Assembly (NCBI RefSeq): GCF_000417875.1
Contig: NW_006920880.1
Coordinates: 254,260 to 318,259 of the forward strand
DNA: 64,000 nucleotides
Origin: Pseudozyma flocculosa PF-1
Taxonomy: Eukaryota; Basidiomycota; Ustilaginomycetes; Ustilaginales; Ustilaginaceae
Direction: 5' to 3'
The notes under the pieces were generated by a model, which did no database searches, was not told where the DNA came from, and was given only the letters and a program-made list of their open reading frames with translations. Both the position numbers and the translations under genes were made by a program. How positions within the stretch are numbered: the stretch's first letter is position 1; each line of letters begins with the position of its first letter. Positions 1 to 12,538 of the stretch are shown here, in pieces.

Positions 1-127
1 CGGCAAGTTCCATGAGTTGGTCGATGGAGAAGCCGCCCGACGCGCCCAGGAGCTCCTGGTCGATTTGCTGTGCGGCCGCCGCGGTGAGGTGCCGGATGCG
101 CAGTGGCGCCGACGACGTCGACGCCAT
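1..127 (-). CDS. NNR1: NAD(P)H-hydrate epimerase, N-terminal part (cut by window edge)
   Basis: The first 42 codons of a minus-strand gene begin at an ATG at 127-125 and run off the left edge. The readable peptide contains a stretch of the form LRIRHLTAAAAQQIDQELL followed by FSIDQLMELA. This is the N-terminal signature of the YjeF_N / AI-BP epimerase family (helix with AQxIDxEL, then FSxDQLMELAG). Family knowledge: these enzymes epimerise damaged NAD(P)H hydrate so that the dehydratase can repair it, in cytosol and mitochondria. No ATG lies in frame just upstream. The catalytic region is outside the window, so function rests on the N-terminal motif only. Confidence 0.8.
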   Translation of the reverse strand, partial: MASTSSAPLRIRHLTAAAAQQIDQELLGASGGFSIDQLMELA

Positions 128-3100
128 GATGATGGGCGAGAAGAGCGAGTTGAGAAACGTATTGAAAGACCTCCGGAGGTGGAGCGGGGGGCAAAGGTCG
201 GTCGCGTCGGGCGGCTTCTGATAAGCGCTCAAAGTCGGCGAACGCGGGCGTGACGAGGGGGATTCGAACCAGTCGATCCAGGTCGCGATCAGAAGGTATC
301 GCAGGTTCAGATCCGTGGATGGTTCGACGAGAGAGGACGGTGAGCTTTGGCAAACGTCGGTCGATGGATCGGGCCAGCGGGTGGGTGGCGCTGCTGTTGA
401 GCCTGGAACGAGACTGCCGATGGGCGAGCGGAACGGGTGAAGCCAGACGCAGCGACGGCGTGCGAGAGAAGCTGTGGTCAAGAAGACGGAAGTGAGGATA
501 TGGATGGATCCGCTCGAGTCGGAGCCTGGTGAACGTGGTCGGATGGTGTTGGGTGGCGGTGGTGGCGGCGACGGTGGTGGGGGCTGGCAGGTCGGAATCC
601 AGCCGGGACTGTGTGCGTGGAAGCGAGGGCGGCCATAAGGGAGCCGAAGAGGCCAGCGTCGAGGATTTGCAGAAGGCTGAGGCTGGGGCCGGGGCCGGGG
701 CCGGGGCCAAGAGGCCGCCCGCCCCTGCTGGCCCTCGGCGTCGTGCCGTGCCAACCCAACCCACCCGCCCGCTCGCCCGCACCTCGACCGTAACTCCACC
801 GCGCGTTGCCTTGGCAGGCCTGGCCGAAACAGTCCCTCCAACATCTGGCAGTCCGCAGCCAAGGAGCAGACGGGAGTTTTCTTCTGCTGCTTCTCTCTGC
901 AGTCGGAGGAGCCTAGACTAGGCGCGGTGGCTCTCTTCTTCACTCCCGGCACTGCCGGACTCGGCCTCGAGCCGCCGAGAGCACGAGGTAGGTGTGGCAA
1001 GCCTTTTTTCCGTGGCGGGTGGGTGGCCCTCAAAGCGGGTCGGAGGCCTCAGCGTTTCAGGTACGGGTGCCACCCAGCCACGGCAGCGGGCAGTCCGCCA
1101 GAAACCCTGGGGTCCCACGGTGCCCCCTGCCCAGCCTGCTGGCCCTGTCTCGTTCTCTGGCTCGCTGCGCCTGGCCCAGGAACCGCAGCGTACGGCTTGC
1201 TTGCAGCGCCTTGGGAAATTTGCAGCTCAGCTTTTTCTGAAGCGCTGTGAGGCCTTGCGTTTGACGGTACACATGTGCGAGGTGCGGGTCGCGGCTACGG
1301 CCTCATGCTCGGCCGGCCTGTTGCCTGCCTGCTCGTTGTGGTGCACCTCGTCTTTGTCTGTGATGAGCCTGCCTGCCTCTTGGTTCCAGCCGGGAGATGG
1401 TCCCCGGTCGGCAAGGGATGATGTACGTACTCACGCGTCCACCTGTGATACCACGCCTGGAGAAAAGCCAAATGGGCGAGCTAAGGCAGCGGCGCATGCG
1501 CTGGCAGGACGGTGTGGGACTTAGAGAGAAGAAGCAAGCCGCCAGCGTCCCACCAGGCAGGGTTGTGGAACGAGGGTCCGTGATACGGTCAGCTCACTGG
1601 CGCGCCTGAAGCGCAGTAAGTAGTCTGGCTACTGTACCAGCTAGGAAGCCGGATGTAGGCCGAAGACGTCCGCACCTTCTTTCATCAACTTCGCTCGGTG
1701 CTCGCTTGCGCTGCTGCCGCGCCGCCCAGGGTCCCGCTCGCCTGCGGCACCTTCGAACCGAGAGCTCCTAGAGTGCGTTCGCGATGAACGCTAACTTACG
1801 AGCGGGTGCTGCCAACTCGCAGCGCTCGTCTGATCTCTTCGACTGGCGACCGACTTGCCACCACGACTTGGTGCGCAAGCCTTCGGCCTATCTTCTCGCC
1901 GATTCCTTCAAGCCGGAGAGGTAAAGGATCGGTCCGCAGCGCCGAAGATGTGTATATGTAAATGCTACAGAGGCTGCCACCCCACCGTTGCAGCGCATGC
2001 CTGCCTCGTCGTGCTTCAACCCTCCCACTCGCAGCGGGTCGCAGAGGTGATTCCCCATGGCGCACGCCTGCGAGCCATGGCCTGACAGAGTCTTTCTCGG
2101 GAAGCACCGATACGGCCGCGTCGGTCACAGTCACGCCACTTTCATGACGGACTCGGCGTCCTCCGACGTATGCTGCGGCCAAGTGACAAGCTGAAACCGC
2201 CACCGTGGGCATTGGCGGCCCCGTTGCGAGTCATACTACTGATCAGCAGGAGGGGGTCCTTTGTTTGCAACAATGCAACCCGGCACAGAAGCGTCGTCGG
2301 GAGGTCCCGGCTGCGGCGTCCTCGGACAGCGTAGCGACGACGAACAGAGAAAGACGCAACGACAAGAGTGGGTCCGCTGCGGTCCAAGAGGGCCATCAAG
2401 TCCGAGCCGAACATGACTCCGGCTGCTGCCCATCAAACGGGCGGCACGGCGACCATCTCACGCCGCCACGCGCGGCCGCCCCTCGCATGGATCGCACGCA
2501 CGACAACGACATGAGAAGCCCTCGGGAATCTGGGCGAAGCGGTGGCGTCCTTTCGCGGCTCAACCCTCCGTGTTTGGGCGCTGTCTTGTCGAGATTCCAG
2601 CGCGGCGGCGACCTCTTGGCATGTCTGTATGTGTACATACATATCTAGCTCAGCTGCGATAGGCCGCAAGGACATGACACTGGGACAGGCGACCTCGCGG
2701 GCGCTTCCTGGCCGTCTTTGCCGCCACCTTCGAACGCCACACCCGGGCCCGGCAGACGTACGGCGGGCGTACTAGCTGCTGCGCAAACCTGACGCACCTC
2801 AAAGACCCCAGGGTCCGGGCCTCGCTCCCTGTTGCAGCGGAACCGCGTAAGGCCGCGAGGTGCCGGACCAATCAAAGCAAGCAAGGCCATCAGCCGGGGG
2901 GGCCGGATCGAGCCTCCGCGCCGGAGGCCTGGCAGGCGGCGGCGAGCAGGAGACGAAGACACGCGGTGAGAAGCACGAGGGACAACGGAGCCACGTTGGT
3001 GGCGCCGGCCCGTCGCACGCAGACGATGCACGACGCCTCGCAGCGGGAGCCTGCCGTCGGTAATGCTCCGCGAGGGCATCGGCCGAGGGTCGACCAGCTT

Positions 3101-3353
3101 GGTGCCATGCCCTTCATGGCCAGCACGTACACTGCCGTGCCTATCCGCGCTCGTCTGCGGGTCGTTCGGCTGATCACTCTAGCACCTGCTCCTCCGCCTG
3201 TAGTTTTCCATAGTAGGCGTGCATGCTGCTGTAGGTGTGCCGTACAAATACAATGATGGGTGATGAAGCTCTGCCCGCTCAATCGACGACGTCCGGGGTC
3301 GTCCGAGGTCGAACTTCGAGCGTAGGCAAGGATGGACCTGCGGCGAGCGAGGC
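128..3353. other. intergenic stretch without a supportable gene
   Basis: About 3.2 kb between the epimerase start and the PWP2 stop. Several open frames exist on both strands, but all are Arg/Pro/Ser/Ala-rich GC-driven frames that overlap each other, and none carries a motif I recognise. A GGGGCC run sits at 685-708. A gene with many small exons cannot be excluded. Confidence 0.5.
685..708 (+). repeat. GGGGCC hexanucleotide repeat, 4 copies
   Basis: Four perfect consecutive GGGGCC units, able in principle to form a G-quadruplex. It lies in the gene-free left part of the window. Confidence 0.85.
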
Positions 3354-6352
3354 TCAGAGGCTGTCGATTTCCATGCCGATGGCGGAGATGCCGTTGGCAG
3401 GTCCCTTGCCGGCGCCATGGTGCTGCTGCCCAAAGCCGTTCCACACGTACAGCATGGCGAAGAGGTTGTCGTCGCTCGTCTTTTTGACGTTGGCGCGCAG
3501 CTCGTTGAGCGCCACCTGCACTGCCCTCAGCGTCGGCGCGTAGTCGGTGGCGGCGCGCGCCCGGATCTCGGTGCCGTGGGCCGCGAAGAGGGCCGCGATC
3601 CATTTCAGGTGGAACTCGACGTGCGGGCTGGCGCTGGCTGGCTGCATCCGCTCAGCCACCAGGCGCATCACGGCGGGCAGATGGACGAGCGGTAGCTGCC
3701 GAGCGATGAGCGCAATGTCTGACGGCGACGTCTGCTCGTAGACCTCGGCCATCAGCGGCTTCTCGCCCAGTCGGCAGGCGCCCACCAGCGCCAGCAGGCT
3801 CTCGCCCTGCCGAGAAGCCTCGCGCACGGCTTCGGGCGTCAGGTCGATATCGAGGTCGAACGGGTCAAACGCCGCCTGCTCGTCGAGGCTATAGATGAGC
3901 AGCCCACTCGTCGCGGCCGCCGCCCAGGAGCGACCGGTAGGCGCGAAGCGCACGCACTTGGCCCTCGAGATGGGCCGCGTCGACCTCTTGGACAGATCAC
4001 CGCGCTGGGCTCCCGGAAGGCTGCGGTCCATGCGCTCCTCGGGCAGCAGGTCCTCCTCGTCGGAGCGGTCATTGACCAGGTCGATGTTGCCGGCCTCGGT
4101 CACCCGACGGCTGTCGAGGCGGTCCTGGGTGCCGTCGAGCGCGAGGTTCTTGGTCAGCTCCCACCGCTTGAGCAGCACCCGTTCCCGCACGTCGTAAAGG
4201 CAGACGTAGTTGGAGTTGCCACCGGCGAGGATGCAGGCGCCGTCGGCGCTGTAGCAGATCGTGGTGAAGCAGGCCCCGGCGGCGTTGTTGCGTCGGCCGA
4301 CCTTGTCGTCGACCTTGCGGCCGCCCGAGATGTCGCGCCGGCACTCGAGCACGCCGGTCTGCTTTCCGTCCTGGGCGTTCCAGAAGGTCAGCTGGCCGTC
4401 GAGCGAAGCAGCGCAGACTTCGGTGCCGTCGGGGCTAAAGGCGATGGCGAGGCCGTCGCCGTTGAGCTGGAAGGTCTCGACGCTCTGCGACGTCCTGAAG
4501 ACCTCCCACAGGCGGATGCTCTTGTCCCAGCTGGTGCTCGCCAGCACTCCGCTGCCGCTCGGGCTGAAGGAGAGGCCGGCGACGGGCCCCAGGTGGCCCG
4601 AGAGGATGTCGAGCAGCTTGCCCGTCTGAACGCTCCACATGTAGATCTCGAAGCTGTCGGCGCTGCCGGCGCAGACGACCTCGCCCGAGGGGTCGACGGC
4701 CAGGCTGATGAACTGAACCGGGGTCGGGCTCGTCAGCGTGCGGAAGTTGCGGTAGCGCACGAGGTCGTAGGCGCGCACCGTGCCGTCCAAGCTGGCGCTG
4801 AAGAGGACCGAGCCCTGTTTGGCGAACTCGATGCACGACACCGAGGCCGAGTGCTCCGAAAACGTGGCGGTGCAGAAGCCGCTCGACGTGTTCCACAGCT
4901 TGATCTTGCCGTCGTCGCCGCCCGTGGCGGCCACCTGCCCGTCGGACGCGTAGCCGACCGTGTTCATGTCGTAGAAGTGGCCCTGCTGCTTGAGGATGTA
5001 CGACTCGCTCGCCCACTCCCAGACCAGCAGCTGGCCCAGCTTCTGCGCGCCAAAGGCGAGCCACTCGCCGCTGGCGTTGATGGCGACGCTCGAGATCTTT
5101 TCCTGGCTGATGCTGAGCGTGTGGATGTTGTTGAAGTCGGGCATCTCCCAGAGCCCGAAGACGCCGGACGAGAAGCCGACGACGAGGAGCGAAGTCTCGG
5201 GATGAAAGACCGAGCAGACAGTCTTGGTCTGGGGCTGCATGAAGTAGTGCTTCTCGGCGATGCCCCACCGCGTGAGGCCGACGGTGTCGTCGGGGCCGGA
5301 CGACGAGCTCCCCGGCTTGGAGAGCGCGAAGCCATTGGCGCTCCGGAGTGCGCCGTCCTCGTCGTCTTCGTCCATATCGGCCGTGGCGACGTCGTCTTCG
5401 TCCTTGGCCCTCCACGTGAAGCAGGCACCGTCGCGCGACACGGTGAAGATCGTCCTTTCGTCCTTGGAAAAGAAGGCGTTGATGACGGCATCGCGATGGC
5501 CGGTAAAGGTCTTGGGCCGGAAGCCCTCGACCTGGTTGAGCGAGTAGAGGCGGGCGGTCATGTCCTTGGACGTGGTGATGAAAAACCTGGCAGATCGGGC
5601 GGTCAAAGCGATACGAGCGAGAAAAGTGGTCAGCGGTGCGCGTTCGCTGACAGCATCAACGAGACCGCGGCGAGGACGTCAAGGCGCGCGTGCGGCAGCA
5701 GCAGTGCTCTCAGGCCAATGCGATAGATTTCCGCTATGTGAGCAGACTCATTAAATCAGTTAATTTGGAGCATCCTTGAGCGCTGCTGCTGCTGCTGCTG
5801 CTGCAGTCGTGTGGATGCAGGCTGTCCTGCGGTCCTCGCTGCGAGGTCTTTGAAGTGTCTGACACGCATCACTCACCGGCTGTCCTTGGTCCACCGGATG
5901 CTGAGCACGTCGTCGAAGTGGCCGGTATAGGTGCGGTGGAGCACAAAGGGTGCGAACTCCCGCGCCAAGTGGGAAGGCGTCCTCCACACCTGGACCTGGG
6001 CGCCGTGCGTGACGGCGAGGTGCTTGCCATCGTGGGAGAACTGCGCGTCGCGGAGGGGCTGCTTGAAGTTCATGTGGGCCAGCACAGACCTGCGTTTAGT
6101 GTTGACCAGCAGGGCGCGTCCGTCCTCGTCGGCGACCAGGACGATGGCGGTGTTGGCCGGCGAGAGCGCGATGCGCGCGATGGGCTTGCGGGTCTCGAAG
6201 GGCAGCGTCGTCGACGTGTTCCTCACCAGGTCGAAGATCGACAGCCGGTTGCCGACCGGCGAGTAGATTGAATCGCCATCGGGAGAGAAGACGACGTTTC
6301 CGTGGCGGTAGACTGTGCCGCAGAGGTTGGAGAACTGGAAGGCCGACTTCAT
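3354..6352 (-). CDS. PWP2: PWP2/UTP1, WD40 subunit of the UTP-B small-subunit processome
   Basis: Two exons: 6352-5877 and 5586-3354 (intron 5876-5587, GTGAGT...CAG, split Arg codon), giving 902 aa against about 920 in yeast Pwp2. The start MKSAFQFSNLCGTVYRHGNV is the conserved Pwp2 N terminus, and the exon junction restores WTKDSRFFITTSKDMTAR as in the family. WD40 repeats fill roughly residues 1-650, with an acidic insertion near residue 240. The helical Utp12-like C-terminal domain follows (about 690-880), and the protein ends GISAIGMEIDSL. Family role: UTP-B scaffold bound to U3 snoRNA and the 5' external transcribed spacer in the nucleolus, needed for early 18S rRNA cleavages. It is divergent from the UBX gene with 753 bp between starts. 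The intron holds a GCT/CTG run. Confidence 0.95.
5782..5804 (+). repeat. GCT trinucleotide run inside the PWP2 intron
   Basis: Seven to eight consecutive GCT units within the intron of PWP2, close to the 3' half of the gene's intron-1 region. It is non-coding and a probable length polymorphism. Confidence 0.85.
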
Positions 6353-7105
6353 CGCGGCGGCGAAAGAAGGGCCGAACGTCGATCCCCAGATGGGTGTGGG
6401 AGCAGGGTGGCAGCGGCGCGATCGGGTCGCTATGCCATGTGGACGCTGCTGGTGCTGTCGCTGCTGGTTGCGGGCCTCTGTGCCAGAAGCCAGAGCGACG
6501 CGGGATGTGTGAAGGGTGAAGTGAGACCCGAGGCAAAGCAAGGTGGTTGATGGGCGGAGGGGGAAGAGGAAAGTGGGCACCGAGACCTTTTTGGCCTGCA
6601 TTTTCCCCCCTTTCGCCGCCTCTTCGCGAAGGAAGAAGAAAAAGACAAGACGGCAGGCCAGGCGGAAAAAATCCGCCCGCCCGGGTTCGAGGCTGGCGAG
6701 CGGATCCGAAGCATCGGCGTCGTCGCGGCCAAGCCTCCACAGCCTGGTCCGGAGGTCTTTATTTGTCTGGGGCGCGCTCGGACCCTGCTGTGTTGAAAGC
6801 GGCGGGGGCATCGGCCGGGCCAGCAGCCGCCCTCGATGCGGATTGGGTCTTTGGTGCCCCTGCCACCTCGTCCCTCGTCCTTTATGCCCACCATCATCGC
6901 TTCAAGCACCACGTACGGCGCCGCACCAAGCAATCACTCGGCGCAGTGACGACAAGCAAGGCTCCAGATCATCTATCAACCGTAGCAACCTACAGTCACC
7001 GCCGAGGCGCACGAGCGCCATCGAGCTCGCTACTCCGGCTCAGAGACAGGTCCCCCCGCCCATTGTCACGACGCCACCGACTGCGGGTCGTGCGGCTACG
7101 CAAAC
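6353..7105. promoter_or_regulatory. divergent promoter region between PWP2 and the UBX gene
   Basis: 753 bp separate the two start codons, so both upstream regions must share this interval. It contains short A/T tracts embedded in GC-rich sequence (for example GGCGGAAAAAATCCGCC near 6661-6677), an arrangement also seen upstream of other genes here. No TATA box is obvious. Confidence 0.5.
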
Positions 7106-8973
7106 ATGGACGAAGTTTCAAGACAGGCCGCAGCTGCCGATCTGCGCAATGTCCTGCGGGCCTCTGGGACGGCGCTGCCCGACGAAGCCATGCTCACCAC
7201 CCTGCTGGAAATCGAGGGCTGGGACGTCCAGAGGGCGGCCCGGGCGATACAGGACGACAGCGCCGCCGAGCGCAGGCGGAGCGGTGCCGATGACGAGGAG
7301 ATCGCGCGATCCTTTGCTGCCAGACCTCCGGTCAGCGCATTCGAGGTCGACGACGGCCTTGCAGCAAGGCGTGCCACGAGGCCGTACCCCGGCGGCGTGG
7401 GCCTCAGCAGCGGCAGGGGCCCCCTCGGGGATCGTCCCGGTGGCATGTCAATCTCCTCGATCGTCTGGTCCGCGATCACCTTCCCTTTGTCCCTAGCGCA
7501 GTCGATACTGCTCCTCATCGCCCGCATCTTTCGCCTTCGAAGCTTGTTCCCCGGGCTATTCGGCGGCGCGCCCGGGTCGGATGGGTGGTCCCGGATGCCC
7601 AAGGTCGACCCTCGCATCTGCGCAGAGAGGTTCGTGCGCGAGCTAGAGGAGGAGACTGGCGCCACCTCTGGCCCTCGCAGCGCCTTGCCAGCGGCCGCGA
7701 GCGAAGCTTCATCCACGTCGCGCTCGAGGGACGGTACAGGGCCGCCGCCGGCGCCACGGATCCCTCCGTTCCACATCGGTGGCTACTCGGATGCACTCAA
7801 GCTGGCAAAGGAGCAGATCAAGATCCTCATGGTCGTGCTGACCAGCCGCGAGCACGGCGACGCCGAACACTTCCGCAGAAAGGTGCTCGTCGACGAAGAG
7901 CTCGTCGAGCTCGTCTCGCGGCCAGACTTTGTCGTGTGGGGTGGCGACGTTCGCGAGCGAGAGGCGTATCAGGGTGAGTGGCGCGCATGCTGCTCGCTTG
8001 GGTCCAAGCGCCAAGCGCTTCGCAAAGGACAGCGCCGCAGCAGACCGCCCATCGCTGACCACGTCTTTCTGCTGCCGTCGCCCGTCATCCTTTCGCCTCT
8101 GTAGTCGCTACCCAGCTCGAGGCCACAACCTATCCCTTTGTCGCCTTTATCGCACTACAGCCGGCGCGGGCAGCACGCAGGGCCGCCTCTTCGCAGAGCG
8201 GGGCATCGAGCTCCTCGCCCCGTCCGGCAGTGCTCTCTCGCCTCGAAGGGTCGCCGATGACGGCCACGTCGGCGCAGTCGATCTCGTCCCACATCGCCGA
8301 CGTGCTGCTGCCGCGCACCAGGACGTACCTCGACCGGCTGAGGAGCGAAAAGAGGCGCAGGGAGATCGAGCGCGAGCTCAAGGCCGAGCAGGACCGCGCC
8401 TACGAAGAGGCAAGCCGCCGGGACGCGGAGCGCGTGGCCCGCAAGCGCGAGGAGGAACGGCAGCGCGCCCTCGAGGCCGAGCGGCAGCGTCGAGCGCAGG
8501 CAGAGCTCGAGGCGCAGCAACAGAAGCGCCGCGCCTGGCTCGGCTGGGCCAAGCGCCACCTGGTGCCCGAGGAGCCGTCGGCAGGTCAGCCGGCGATACG
8601 CCTCGCCTTCCGCCTACCGGACGGCAAGAACCTGTCGCGCAGCTTCCAGCCATCGGATCGCCTTGAGTCGGTCTTTGCCTACGTCGAGACGCACGCCGCC
8701 GGCGTCGATGAGCAGGACAGCGCGGCCCTCTCCGTCCCGCCGTCCGAGTACGAGCATCGTTACGACTTCACCCTGGTGCTCGGCTATCCGCGGAAGCAGA
8801 TCGGTCCAGAGCTGCTAGCGGTGGGCGCGGACGGCAGCGGCAAGACGCTGGGCGACATTGACGGCCTGGCACCGAGCGCCAACCTCATCGTCGAGGGCAA
8901 AGTAGGGCGCGCCAGCTTGTCGGCCCAGGACGACGACGACGACGATAGCAGCGACAGCGACAACGACGACTGA
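7106..8973 (+). CDS. FAF2/UBX2-type UBX-domain protein (Cdc48/p97 adaptor of ERAD)
   Basis: Two exons, 7106-7973 and 8105-8973 (intron with GTGAGT donor and TGTAG acceptor), encode 578 aa. Visible order: UBA-like helices (about 8-50), a hydrophobic hairpin around residues 115-150 (ISSIVWSAITFPLSLAQSIL), a thioredoxin-like UAS domain (about 160-340) whose core strand TTYPFVAFIAL lies just after the splice junction, a long charged coiled coil (about 345-440), a UBX domain (about 455-560, IRLAFRLPDGKNLSRSF) and an Asp-rich tail. This is the layout of FAF2/UBXD8 and yeast Ubx2. Family role: the hairpin inserts into ER or lipid-droplet membrane, UBA binds ubiquitin and UBX recruits Cdc48. The exact orthologue is inferred from layout. 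Confidence 0.88.
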
Positions 8974-11900
8974 GCAGCAGAAGGCCGAGCGCCGTCGCCA
9001 TTCCTCGTGTATCCTCTCTCGCATCTGTCCCGCGCGATGGATGAACCGCGAAGCCTTGTGACCGCCTCGAGCCGATGGAACGTGCTGCAGCGGACGCGGC
9101 AAGGATCAGACCATCTCTAGAGACTGTGGCATCTTTCGACCGGTCGCGACCAGCCTGACCTTCCGCCGACTGCGCGGTGCGCTAGGCGTCTGTATCGGCC
9201 GGATTCCTTTTCGCGTGCCGGATCCCCGTGCCTGCAAGCTGCGGCGTCTTGCCAAGGTGCTCGGGCTCGCGCCGCGATGGCACTCTCGCGGCCTGCCTCT
9301 CCGCCCGTCCCCCGCGTCCTCTTCTTCCCCCTCTCCCCGTCTTCGACCGTTTGACAGAGGCCAAGCATCGGCACGATCCGACGGTGCCACCATCCTCTTG
9401 AATGAACAGCATGTCCACTTTGATACTTATCCGCTTACCATCTCCGGACCCGCCTGGATACGCTGGGCAGGTCCACGCGGCACACGGTGAGGTCCTTCGT
9501 GTGGCAACTCAGCTGCGCGGCGCCGGTAGTACGACGGTGATTGGATGCATGGATCTAGTCGTCTTTTCTTGCTTGAAGCCCTGGCCTGCTTTGCTTGCAC
9601 GGCACGCTGCGCTGGGCACGCACCTGCGCGCTGTGGTTTGCGGCAAGGCGCGATCTCGAGGTGCAGCCTGGGCGCAGGCCAAAACGGCAGCGTACCGGCG
9701 CCAGGACCCGTCCCGTCCGGACGGAGTGAGGCAGGCCTGCAGCGGCTGCAACGGCTCCTTTGCATGGCAAGTCGAAGCATGCCGGTACCGGTATCGGTAC
9801 CGCAACGGTGCTGCTGCTGCTGCTGCCTTTGCCCGCCTCGGCCTGAGCGGGTGCAACGAGACCAGGCGGGGCATGCCGCCTGGTCAATTGCGTTTCGGCT
9901 GGCCCTGGACCGCTGTGCGGTGCCTTCCGGCGAGGGCGTACCTAGCATGGATGTTGACTACAAGCCCCTTCCATCTTTGCTTGCTTACGTCAAGAGCCTT
10001 GGATCTCAGCATTAGAAGCATGCATGGAAGAGCTAGTCTAGTCGTGATGGCGGTGTGGGGGCATGGGCGGCGAGCAGGTGTGCAAGACGCGAGCGCCTCG
10101 TCGCGGGCCGGCCTGGCTGACCGACCCCTGGCCTTGCCCATTCTGCGCGCGTAGCTTCGTGTTGCCCATGCCGGGATTTGCTCAAGGGCGGCGGCGGCGG
10201 CTCCGCATGACAAGCAGTCCCCGGTCGACGTCGCGGGCGTTGCACAGAGAGAGACCGAGGGAACGAGCGAGGCAAGCAAAAAGCAAGCTAAGGCGCTCGA
10301 CGAAGGACGCGCAGAAATCTGCCCCACCCCGTCCGCCCATTGTACGCCTTACGGTACGTATGGCGCCACCATGACCAGAGAAACGACGGTACCCACCGGT
10401 GCACTCATCGTGCCCTACCGCCTGGCCGCCCAGAGTCCAAAGAAAAAGGTCGAGTGGTCTTGTGTGGCCCTCCGTACCTCCTTACAGGCCCATCTCTCTG
10501 CCGCCGGGCCGGACCGTCTGTTGACGACGAAAGCTGTGCGCAAACAGGGGCCTGCCTGGTGTCGCCCCCGCTGAGCCATAGCGTGCGGCCTGCGGCTGGG
10601 TGGCCTCGACGTCGCCATCTTTGTCCCTTCAGGCAGGCGTGGCGTGGCGTGGCAGGCTCTCGTCGCGACGGGATCGACCGGTTCCTACCGGCACCACGTA
10701 CCGGCGCCATACGGTATCGACGGAGAAAGGCGGGCCGCTCCCCAGCCCCAGCCCTAGCCCTAGCGTGCGTGCGTACGTGTTACGTTCGTCAAGGGCCCGA
10801 CCCCGGGGTCCAGCGCTAGGGTCCTGGTCTCGTCTGCCTCGCAGCCGAATGGTCGCGCTCGTGCCACGGACGGCGTCTTGGAACTTTTCTCCAGCCTGGG
10901 CTGCGGCAAGCCAGCCTAGCTCTTCCTCTTCGCAAACGAGGTCCGCAAACCAGGCGCAGCCAAGAAGGGGAATTAGGCAGTCGCTTGCTTGTTCTCTTTT
11001 TGTCGCTCTCGATGATTGCCGCACGCCGGTGTGGCGACCGCGCAGCAGCTCGCCGGAGTGGTCGGGTTGGACGTCGATGGCCCAGCTTACTGCCTGCTTG
11101 TTCGGCGGGACCGGCCGCAGTGGTCGACGCCGCCTTGACTTGCCACGCTTTGTGACCGTCGTTGAAGAGCAGCGATGACGACGACGACGACGACGGCGAG
11201 GTCGACATGGTTGGCCTACCGTTAGCTGGCCGCCTTTTTGTCGTTGCAGCGAGCGAGCGAGACGCCAGCACGCACGCGCCCCACGCGCTCCTCCTTTCTT
11301 TTTCTCTTGCCCGCTTGCCAAGTTGCTTGCCCAAGGGGCTTTGGCTGGTTGGCTGGCTGGCACGCCAGAGGCGATCCAATTTTTTTCTTGCCATGGCCAG
11401 CACTCGGGCCAGGGCAGGCCCAAGGCAGGCAGGCAGGCCAGGACACGGCAGGGCAGGGCAAGCAGGGCAAGCAGGGCAAGCAGGGCAGGCTAGGGCAGGC
11501 CACGGTGCGGCCCGCCTGCGCGCGCCGTCTTGGGAACCTCGTGAACCCTGGCCTGCCGCCGCCGCTGCTGCTGCGCTTGCTGCCCGCCCGCTCGCTCGGC
11601 CGCAAGGACCCTCTCCGTCCGCTGAGGCTCTGGCTCGCTCTCTCTCTGTCTCTCGCTCGTTCTCTCTCTGCCTGTCTGGTCTGTCTCTCTCGCTCCCGCC
11701 CTCACTCTTTCATCGCAAAAGCCTGCCTCGCTCGTCGTTGGCTCCCGTCGTTGCACCCTTCTCCTTCTCCCCTCGACCAGGCACCACGATCCTCTCCTCC
11801 CCTCTTCGCACCAACCTGATAGCCCTGGCTCGTCCATCCGAGCCACTCCGATGGAGCCTCGTTACGGCCCTTTTCCATCCTACTACGACCAGATCCCCGC

Positions 11901-12538
11901 CCGGCCATCGCGTCCATCACCCGCTAATCTCGACATTACGCTACCTTACCGGTCCATCTGCTCGACTTGCATCGACCGACACTTCGGATTCGACCGACAC
12001 CTGCTAGTCCGTGGCGCTGGGCCACTTCTTTGGACCCCGACCGCCCGCTGCTGCCGAAGCACTGAGAATCGCACCGGGACGGTCGCATCTCAGCCAACTG
12101 CTCCTCCTCTCACCCTTCGCTGAGCATCGAGACAAGACCGACCAAGGGTACAGCTTCCCTTCTGCAGCATCCGCCGCCCGCCGGCGTTTCTCGCTGCGAA
12201 AGCCGCATCTTCCTCGATCGCCTGCACACGACTGCCCTCTCCTTTCAAAGTTGCGCGCAGCTGCTCGACATCCACCGCTGCTCGGCACGACACCCTACAG
12301 ATCTACTACGGATCCGTCGCTCGACAGAACGGACCACGCCTTCGGGTCTCTGCTTCGTCCTTGCGCGCAGAGCCGGCCCTCGGGGACACTCTTCCTGGAA
12401 AGAGACCGCCCCTGGACCTGTATAGACCCTCCTCGCTCTTCTTTGCGACCCGCCTAACCTGATCGCTTCCCTTGGCACCTTCCCTTGCGACACCGAGAAC
12501 GCCCGCGAGTTCTCGGTAGCGCTTCGACGGGGAGGATC
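8974..12538. other. long non-coding interval and probable 5' leader of wc-2
   Basis: About 3.56 kb with no convincing gene. The right third is pyrimidine-rich (long TCTCTC and CTCGCT runs, 11640-11800) with multiple short ATG frames, consistent with promoter plus a long 5' leader of the wc-2 gene. A CAGGC/GGGCAAGCA tract lies at 11424-11501. The open frames at 9402-10154 and 11162-12007 look like chance GC-rich frames. Confidence 0.45.
11424..11501 (+). repeat. CAGGC / GGGCAAGCA short tandem tract
   Basis: Runs of GGCAGGCAGGC followed by repeated GGGCAAGCA units in the wc-2 upstream region. Similar CAGGC or GCCTG runs recur upstream of several other genes in the window. Confidence 0.7.

Noticed and set aside
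245..285. tRNA-like T-loop sequence (reverse complement GGTTCGAATCC)
   Set aside because: The flanking bases cannot form a 5-bp T stem, and no anticodon or acceptor stem partner is found nearby.
529..921. 130-codon open frame rich in Ala, Gly, Arg and Pro
   Set aside because: It passes through the GGGGCC repeat, has low-complexity composition and several overlapping alternative frames, and shows no recognisable motif.
9402..10154. 250-codon ATG frame upstream of wc-2
   Set aside because: It contains an RYRYRYR and poly-Ala stretch from simple repeats, overlaps frames of equal length on the other strand, and has no recognisable domain.
12485..12538. in-frame N-terminal extension of the wc-2 product
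   Set aside because: The frame is open but starts at TTG; the first ATG is at 12539.
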